A stretch of DNA of 64,000 bases from CAWDJT01 sp963828705 (GTDB taxonomy: Bacteria; Desulfobacterota; Syntrophobacteria; Syntrophobacterales; Syntrophobacteraceae), in assembly GCA_963828705.1 (NCBI GenBank), contig CAWHGA010000015.1, forward strand, positions 1-64,000. Reading direction: 5' to 3'. Below are positions 58,771 through 64,000 of the stretch, in pieces. Position 1 is the first letter of the stretch. Every line of letters starts with the position of its first letter. The notes beneath the pieces are model-generated. The model was not told where the DNA came from and ran no database searches. It saw only the letters and a program-made list of their open reading frames with translations. A program made the translations under genes and the position numbers.

Positions 58771-59122
58771 CGGCATCTCCAGTTTCTCCCTCAATGCTGG
58801 CCACCAGTAGCTCCCGACCGCTGACCAGGTCGATCGCCGGCTCCTGGCATTGGGGGCATACAAACTTGTGATCATCGACGGTGAAGGCTTCGCCGCACTG
58901 GCCACAGCGAACCACCGCCGGGACGGTTTCGATATCGAGGGTAGCACCGGCCGAGAGGGTATTCTGGCTGACCATCTCGAAACAAAAGGTCAGCGCATCG
59001 GGAACAACGGCTGCCAGCGCGCCCACTTGAATGCGGATGCGGGTGACCTGGGCCAGTCTATGGCGGCGACCTTCTTCCAAAACCACATCGAGTATGTTCT
59101 GCGCAATGGCCAGTTCATGCAC
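58739..59122 (-). CDS. hypA: Nickel chaperone HypA
   Basis: 127 residues. It begins MHELAIAQNILD, where His2 binds nickel, and carries two CxxC zinc motifs (CGQC and CPQC). It delivers nickel to hydrogenase with HypB. It is the first gene of the hyp cluster and overlaps hypB by 32 bases. The last 15 residues, after LVASIEGE, are probably unstructured. Confidence 0.94.
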   Translation of the reverse strand: MHELAIAQNILDVVLEEGRRHRLAQVTRIRIQVGALAAVVPDALTFCFEMVSQNTLSAGATLDIETVPAVVRCGQCGEAFTVDDHKFVCPQCQEPAIDLVSGRELLVASIEGETGDADDSSQHSRST

Positions 59123-59788
59123 GGCAACCCCTTTCGACGGCCAGACGTAACACGAAGCGTAATTCGAGCGTTAGCATAGCAGCGGTGAACATCGATGGCA
59201 AGTGGGGGTTAGTTCGGTTCCAGAGGCGATGACTGACAAAAGTCGTGTGGTTAGGTTCTGATCTGGTGCCTTCACCGTTGCCGATAATTCATTTGCGATC
59301 TATTGGAAAATGCGCTATGAAGTAATCTGAATAGATGAAGTGGCAATTGAGTATTCGACCTATTTCTTGCCAGTTGGATGGTAGGTCAAGGTAATCTCCT
59401 CTTGTATTATCAACTGCATCTGAACCTGACCTTTGAGTGAGCAGCAACTTCATCCAGATCATATTGGTACATTTGCGGCATCTGTCCACCATGCAGGCTG
59501 CTAGTGTTCAGCCATGACGGTTGTGAACAGCCAACTGAAGGGCTGGTTTGGCCAATGCGTATATAGCAGTTGCCGTCGTGGTGTTTGGCTAGATCGGGAA
59601 ACAGTCACTGAGGAGACATCTACTGCATCAATTGCTGCCAAGAGTAAGCTGATCGGCATATTGGCGGCGCATCATGTGAATCTTACAGAGTTTGTTAGGG
59701 TTCGTTAGGATTTGTGATCGGCCGGTTTAGGGGTTGGTGTCAGATGGAACAATTGCTTGATAAAACTCGAATATAAGGATGAGAGACA
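59123..59788. other. Intergenic region, no gene recognised
   Basis: About 665 bases between divergent genes. The base composition is AT-richer than nearby coding DNA. Short open frames on both strands have no recognisable content. It must hold the promoters of hypA and of the binding protein at 59789, but I see no convincing elements. Confidence 0.5.
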
Positions 59789-61036
59789 ATGAAGATGCCG
59801 GTTCTGCATAAATATCCGCTGGCTTTGTTTGTTGTTGGTGTGGTGTTGTTGAGTCTTACCCCTGTCCATGCAGTCACCTCGGAGGAGGTGATCATTGGTT
59901 TGAACGTGCCGCTCAGTGGACCCTATGTGCTCCAGGGAAAGGATCAGCTGAATGCATACTCACTGGCGAAAGAGGAAATTGACGCAAGTGGCGGGATACT
60001 CGGCAGGAAGATTCGATTTCTCATAGCTGACAGCAAATCAGATCCGAAAGTTTCCGTTGAGAATGCCAAGAGCTTCGTCGCGCAGGGGGTCGATATGATC
60101 ACCGGCGGTTCCTCCAGCGGGGTGGCCGTAGCTGTCAGTGCTTTCTGTCAAGAGCAGAAGAAGCTGTTTATGGCTACGCTCACCTACTCCAATGATACTA
60201 CAGGGAAAGATGCTCACCGCCACACCTTTCGGGAAACCTATAATGCCTGGATGGGTGCCAGCGCACTGGGTCGCTACTTGAAGAAGAGATTCCCGAACAA
60301 AAAGTACTTCTATGTCACCTCGGATTACACTTGGGGTTGGACGACCCGGGATTCGATGAAACGATTCACCGGCAGCGAGGCGGCTACCGACTTTCTGATT
60401 AAGCTGGGAACCCCGATTGATTCGCCGCTGTATAGACAAGGCGTTCAAAAGGCGCTGGATGAAAAAGCCGAGGTCCTGGTTCTGGTCCTTTTCGGTCGAG
60501 ACATGATGGCTGGATTGCAGGCATGCACGGATTTGGGCGTCAAAGACAAGATGCAGGTCGTGGTGCCGAATCTCGAATTGAACATGGGTCTGGGTGCCGG
60601 GAAGGAGGCTAACGCCGGAATCCTAGGAGCCATGCCCTGGTACTGGGAGGTCCCTGGTAAATACGGGTTTGAGAAGGGTAAGGCCTTCGTGACGAAATAT
60701 CGGGCTCGTTTTGGATTTCCTCCCTGCAGTGGTGGGGGAACCGCATACACCAACCTGATGCTGTACAAGTATGCGGTGGAACAAACCAAGTCTTTTGAGG
60801 CCAAGAACCTGATCCGCGCATTGGAAGGATACACTTTTGTTAGCCTGAAGGATCAGCAAACCATCCGCCCCTGGGATCATCAGACGATCCAGTCGGTCTA
60901 CGTGGTACGTGGTCGGGACCCCAAAGAAATGAAGGAGGCTTGGGACATATACGAAGTCGTTGAGGCTTATTCCGGGGAAGATCTGGCTCCCACCAGGGAA
61001 GAAAACCCAGTAAAGCTCGAACCACTCGAGCCATAA
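59789..61036 (+). CDS. ABC transporter binding protein, branched-chain amino acid (LivJ-like) type
   Basis: 415 residues. The signal peptide (cleavage VHA-VT) precedes the typical start VIIGLNVPLSGPYVLQGKDQLNAYSLAKEEIDASGGILGRKI of the Peripla_BP_6 family. GGSSSGVAVAV is the ligand-binding loop. There is no adjacent LivHMGF transporter, so the protein could be a sensor component or serve a transporter elsewhere. Ligand unknown. Confidence 0.9.
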   Translation: MKMPVLHKYPLALFVVGVVLLSLTPVHAVTSEEVIIGLNVPLSGPYVLQGKDQLNAYSLAKEEIDASGGILGRKIRFLIADSKSDPKVSVENAKSFVAQGVDMITGGSSSGVAVAVSAFCQEQKKLFMATLTYSNDTTGKDAHRHTFRETYNAWMGASALGRYLKKRFPNKKYFYVTSDYTWGWTTRDSMKRFTGSEAATDFLIKLGTPIDSPLYRQGVQKALDEKAEVLVLVLFGRDMMAGLQACTDLGVKDKMQVVVPNLELNMGLGAGKEANAGILGAMPWYWEVPGKYGFEKGKAFVTKYRARFGFPPCSGGGTAYTNLMLYKYAVEQTKSFEAKNLIRALEGYTFVSLKDQQTIRPWDHQTIQSVYVVRGRDPKEMKEAWDIYEVVEAYSGEDLAPTREENPVKLEPLEP

Positions 61037-61575
61037 GCTCAGGCGGCTTTTCTCCTCGGTCTCGGCGCTGGCCGGCGGGGTGCCGGTGATTGGAGTGCCT
61101 GGAGGTGCCGACCTCATTCTGTAAGGATTTGCCCTTTCTCCCCTACGCGGGAGAAAGGGGGGCGAGGCATGAGTGCGACGCCAGCTTCGGTTTTGACCAT
61201 GTCCGTCTTCCTGGAACTGAGCCTGTCACGTAGTTCGGTCCGATGAATTTGTCTAAACATATTATCTTCCTTTGCCGATGATTCATATGTGGATTTGAAA
61301 GCTGGTACCACGGAAGGTTGGTTTTGTGGCAGACGGTTCGGGACATCGGGCGGTGAATCGCCTGGAATGGCGGGCAAGGCGGGTTCAACGCCGTGCCAGG
61401 GGGGATTGATCAGACGGTCAATCCTGCTCCTGACCATTGTTGCGGCGAGAAGGACCCTGTGACGTTGTGAGTTCAGACTCGCTAAGGCTGGGTTGGTGGT
61501 GAGTCTGAACCGACAACGTCCCGAGCAACAAAGGACCTCGCGGCGTTTGGCCTTGCCACCATTGAGGGGAGGGGT
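61037..61575. other. Intergenic region with a palindrome
   Basis: About 540 bases. An inverted repeat CCCTTTCTCCC/GGGAGAAAGGG at 61132-61160 is the only structure I see; without a U-run it is not a standard terminator on either strand. The upstream part may have lost the first exported segment of the permease gene, whose N-terminus looks short. Confidence 0.45.
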
Positions 61576-62271
61576 ATGCCATATTCCTTGTGGAGTGGCA
61601 GCGAGACACTACCTGGGATCCAACAGATTGGGCGAGCCTTCTGGGAGTTGAGCAATAACGGCACGCTGTTGCGCTACTCTGTGGCGAGCCTGTTCCGCGT
61701 GACCGTAGGTTTCTACCTGGCCATCCTGTTGGCGATTCCCTTGGGATTATTTCTCGGGCGACGTCAGGCAATCAACCGATGGGTGAATTTGATCATCCAG
61801 TTTCTGCGCCCGATTTCACCGTTGGCATGGGTGCCTTTCGCCATGCTTTGGTTTGGTATTGGTGATCGACCGGCGTTGTTCATTATCTTTCTGGCGTGTT
61901 TCTTTCCGATTCTGATCCCCACTATTAAGGCGTCGGCCTCAATTCACGCGATGTATTTCCAGGTGGCAGCCAATTTACAACTGAGCATGTGGAAGACCTT
62001 CTACCAGGTGATTTTGCCGGCTACCCTGCCCAATATTGTGCTGGCGCTGCGGGTCACACTGGGGATTGCCTGGATGGTGGTGGTTGCGGCGGAGATGATC
62101 GCGGTCAACAGTGGACTGGGATTTCTCGTTATCGATGGGCGCAACGCTTTGCGGCTTGACAATGTCATCGTGTCGATGATCGTCATTGGCGTCATCGGAT
62201 TGCTCCTCGACCGGCTCATGCTGAAATTGGAACGGATGGAATCGTTGAGGTGGCATTTTGAGCAGAAGTAA
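61576..62271 (+). CDS. ABC transporter permease, nitrate/sulfonate/taurine type
   Basis: 231 residues with about five membrane segments. LFRVTVGFYLAILLAIPLGLFLGR and the EAA-like loop LSMWKTFYQVILPATLPNIVLALR are typical of SsuC/TauC/NrtB. The protein is shorter than the usual 250-270 residues and lacks the first membrane helix, although GAGGGGAGGGG provides a good ribosome-binding site for the ATG at 61576. Either the N-terminus is truncated or an indel separates it. It overlaps the ATPase gene. Confidence 0.85.
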   Translation: MPYSLWSGSETLPGIQQIGRAFWELSNNGTLLRYSVASLFRVTVGFYLAILLAIPLGLFLGRRQAINRWVNLIIQFLRPISPLAWVPFAMLWFGIGDRPALFIIFLACFFPILIPTIKASASIHAMYFQVAANLQLSMWKTFYQVILPATLPNIVLALRVTLGIAWMVVVAAEMIAVNSGLGFLVIDGRNALRLDNVIVSMIVIGVIGLLLDRLMLKLERMESLRWHFEQK

Positions 62272-63070
62272 GATCGTGCTCGACCGAGTAACGGTTACTT
62301 ACCGCAATGATCATAAACCATGGTGGCGGCGATGGTGGCAAAGCCGCAGACCGGCATCCAACACTACGCCCAAACAGGTGCTGGACAGTATCAGCCTGGA
62401 AATTGGCGAGGGGGAGTTTGTCTGTATCCTGGGCCATTCCGGGTGTGGCAAATCGACGTTGTTGAAGGTCATCGCCGGTTTCATCCGGCCAGCTGAGGGG
62501 GCCGTATATGTCGACGGTGTCAAGGTGCAAGGCCCTCAAGCCGATCACGTCTTTGTCTTTCAAGAAGGGGCGCTCTTTCCCTGGCTCACTATTGGCGATA
62601 ACGTCTCGTTGGCCTTGCGGGCCATCAAAGATCCGAAGGAGCGTATTGATCGTGCCCAGTCATATCTGGAGCAGGTGGCGCTGGAAGGGGTGGAGAAATA
62701 TTATCCGTACATGTTGTCGGGTGGAATGCGGCAACGAGCTGAAATTGCCCGAGCGCTCGCCGCGGAACCGGGCATCTTGCTGATGGACGAGCCCTTTTCT
62801 GGCTTGGACTACCTGACGCGGCTACATCTGCGGGAAGAGATGTTGTATCTGCACATCATGCTGCCGGAGACGACCATTCTTTTTGTCACCCATGATATCG
62901 ACGAAGCTCTGCAGCTCAGCAATCGACTCATTGTCATGACCGAACCGCCGGGCCAGGTGAGGTGTTGTGAAACCATCACTGTCCCGCATCCTCGGACACT
63001 CACCAGTCCCGAGCTGGGCGAATTGCGCTCGCAGATTTACCATCATCTTGGAGTTCATGCTGCGATATGA
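62258..63070 (+). CDS. ABC transporter ATPase, nitrate/sulfonate/taurine type
   Basis: 270 residues. Walker A is GHSGCGKSTLL, the Q-loop VFVFQEGALFPWLT, signature LSGGMRQRAEIARALA and Walker B LLMDEPFSGLDYLTRL. A basic, tryptophan-rich insertion (KPWWRRWWQSRR) lies near residue 20, before the first nucleotide-binding strand. It begins at a TTG inside the permease gene and ends in an ATGA overlap with the binding protein gene. Confidence 0.88.
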   Translation: MSRSKIVLDRVTVTYRNDHKPWWRRWWQSRRPASNTTPKQVLDSISLEIGEGEFVCILGHSGCGKSTLLKVIAGFIRPAEGAVYVDGVKVQGPQADHVFVFQEGALFPWLTIGDNVSLALRAIKDPKERIDRAQSYLEQVALEGVEKYYPYMLSGGMRQRAEIARALAAEPGILLMDEPFSGLDYLTRLHLREEMLYLHIMLPETTILFVTHDIDEALQLSNRLIVMTEPPGQVRCCETITVPHPRTLTSPELGELRSQIYHHLGVHAAI

Positions 63071-64000
63071 TCCGCTCTATTTGGGGTTCCTCCAGCGCTG
63101 TGCGCGTGGTGTGTTTGGCGGTTGTCTGGCTGATCGCGATCAGTAGCCTGCACGCGTATCTCAACGGCGAATCCAAAGCCGGCAAACGGGTGATGATGGG
63201 TTATATGCCGGTTATTGCCAACTTGTCGGCACCTTTGGTGGCTGCAGCCTCCAAGGGGCAGGACGTGCAGTTCGAAGCCATGAAATTTGCGTCATTCGCC
63301 GAGATGGGCGAGGCTTTTCGTGCCGGGCACATTCAGGTGGCTTTCATCATCGCGCCGTTGGCGATCGCCATGTATCATCAAGGAGTTCCGCTTAAAGTGG
63401 TCTACATCGGCAACCGCCATGAAAGTACGTTGGTGGTCCGGCCGGATGTTTCGGGACAAACCCTGGGGGATCTTAGGGACAGGAGCATTGCCGTGCCCAT
63501 CCGTTATTCCGGGCATTATCTGGCGATCAAACGATATCTGCGACAACACGGCCAGAGTCAGCAGGGCGTCCGGATCGTAGAAATTCCTCCGCCTGACATG
63601 CCGGCAGCCTTGGCGACCGGGGGTATCGATGGTTACTTCGTCGGTGAGCCCTTTGCCAGCAAGGCGCTCCATGCGGGGATTGGCAGGAGGTTTCTGGACG
63701 TGGAAGACATCTGGCCCGGTTTCATCTGCAACCTGATGATAGTGCGCGAGGATCTGATACGGGAGCACCCCCAGTGGGTGCAAACCTTGGTGAGTGGTGC
63801 TGCCAGGACCGGCTTCTGGGCTCAAGACCATGTGGAAGACGTCATACGGGTGGTCTCGGAGTATTGGGGGCAAAGTCCGGATGTCACTCGCTATGCCTTT
63901 AGCCATCCGCCGGGGCGCATCCGGTTTGATCGGTATCGGCCCCGCCAGGACGAGCTTCAGGAAATGGCCGATGAGATGGTGCACAGCGGGCTGCTGGAAA
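63067..64000 (+). CDS. ABC transporter binding protein, NMT1/SsuA-like (cut by window edge)
   Basis: At least 311 residues, no stop before the window end. A single hydrophobic segment at the N-terminus (VVCLAVVWLIAISSLHAYL) acts as signal or anchor. VMMGYMPVIANLSAPLVAA, AGHIQVAFIIAPLAIAMY and GIDGYFVGEPFASKA follow the order of nitrate/sulfonate/taurine-type binding proteins (NMT1/THI5-like fold). The ATG overlaps the stop of the ATPase gene. The ligand is not evident. Confidence 0.85.
   Translation, partial: MIRSIWGSSSAVRVVCLAVVWLIAISSLHAYLNGESKAGKRVMMGYMPVIANLSAPLVAAASKGQDVQFEAMKFASFAEMGEAFRAGHIQVAFIIAPLAIAMYHQGVPLKVVYIGNRHESTLVVRPDVSGQTLGDLRDRSIAVPIRYSGHYLAIKRYLRQHGQSQQGVRIVEIPPPDMPAALATGGIDGYFVGEPFASKALHAGIGRRFLDVEDIWPGFICNLMIVREDLIREHPQWVQTLVSGAARTGFWAQDHVEDVIRVVSEYWGQSPDVTRYAFSHPPGRIRFDRYRPRQDELQEMADEMVHSGLLE

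Noticed and set aside
59289..59492. Small open frame on the minus strand upstream of hypA
   Set aside because: No conserved features or ribosome-binding site; looks like chance in AT-rich DNA.
59740..59788. Sigma-54 promoter before the LivJ-type gene
   Set aside because: TGGAAC and TTGCT are present but only seven bases separate GG and GC instead of ten.
61114..61437. Open frame of 107 codons on the minus strand
   Set aside because: Antisense to the intergenic palindrome and without domain content.
1..64000. CRISPR arrays, tRNA or rRNA genes, prophage
   Set aside because: I saw no regularly spaced repeats, no cloverleaf-like or rRNA sequences, and no phage structural genes.

Overview
The window reads as a bacterial chromosome segment, most likely from a Desulfobacterota/Desulfuromonadia-type anaerobe (Geobacter/Desulfuromonas neighbourhood). 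That is an inference from gene content: a selenocysteine-type SelD with YedF, a tungstate importer, [NiFe]-hydrogenase maturation genes, a helical-sensor chemoreceptor with CheX, a PhnD-sensor hybrid kinase, and nitrogen genes with both a sigma-54 promoter and a leader resembling an ANTAR antitermination target. I see no rRNA, tRNA, CRISPR array or prophage.

The assembly carries many single-base frame breaks, roughly one per 2 kb. They fall in genes that should be intact (hypD, hypE, selD, amt, pnuC, nadR, an RND pump), so most are probably sequencing indels. For these genes I give the full span and state where the frame changes.

Layout. 1-6534 (+): a tightly overlapping operon of a partial gene, a metallopeptidase/VWA protein, a radical SAM protein, an unknown protein, an adenylate-forming enzyme, and pnuC-nadR for NAD salvage. 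6678-7560: a palindromic repeat and a degenerate group II intron. 7772-15936 (+): a Cache-type secreted protein, chemoreceptor, CheX, a hybrid sensor kinase, the tail of a homocysteine methyltransferase, and a lipoprotein-like gene. 16058-19091 (-): a secreted pair, one formylglycine-generating-enzyme-like. 19526-22424 (+): a VIT/VWA surface protein with a rhombosortase-like protease. 22488-22749: a REP-transposase stub and palindromic repeats. 22840-31307 (-): an eight-gene cluster combining pterin/riboflavin-type enzymes with a glycosyltransferase, a methyltransferase and three membrane lipid/polymer proteins. 31700-37170: a pseudouridine synthase, gene relics, and a HEAT-repeat protein paired with an HD-GYP phosphodiesterase. 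37340-43218 (+): a TolC/MFP/RND efflux operon. 43289-48464: a PAS/PP2C phosphatase, then divergent amt and glutamate-synthase-like genes. 48613-59122 (-): selD, yedF, tupABC, an Hpt protein and hypABFDE. 59789-64000 (+): an amino-acid-type binding protein and a nitrate/sulfonate/taurine-type ABC importer, cut by the window edge.

How the genes fit together. The selenium, tungsten and nickel genes form one 10.5-kb block, the supply chain expected for selenocysteine/tungsten formate dehydrogenases and [NiFe] hydrogenases. Ammonium uptake and a glutamate-synthase-like enzyme share a divergent control region. The most promising undescribed systems are the eight-gene pterin/lipid cluster, the metallopeptidase/radical SAM/NAD-salvage operon, and the VIT-VWA/rhombosortase pair.
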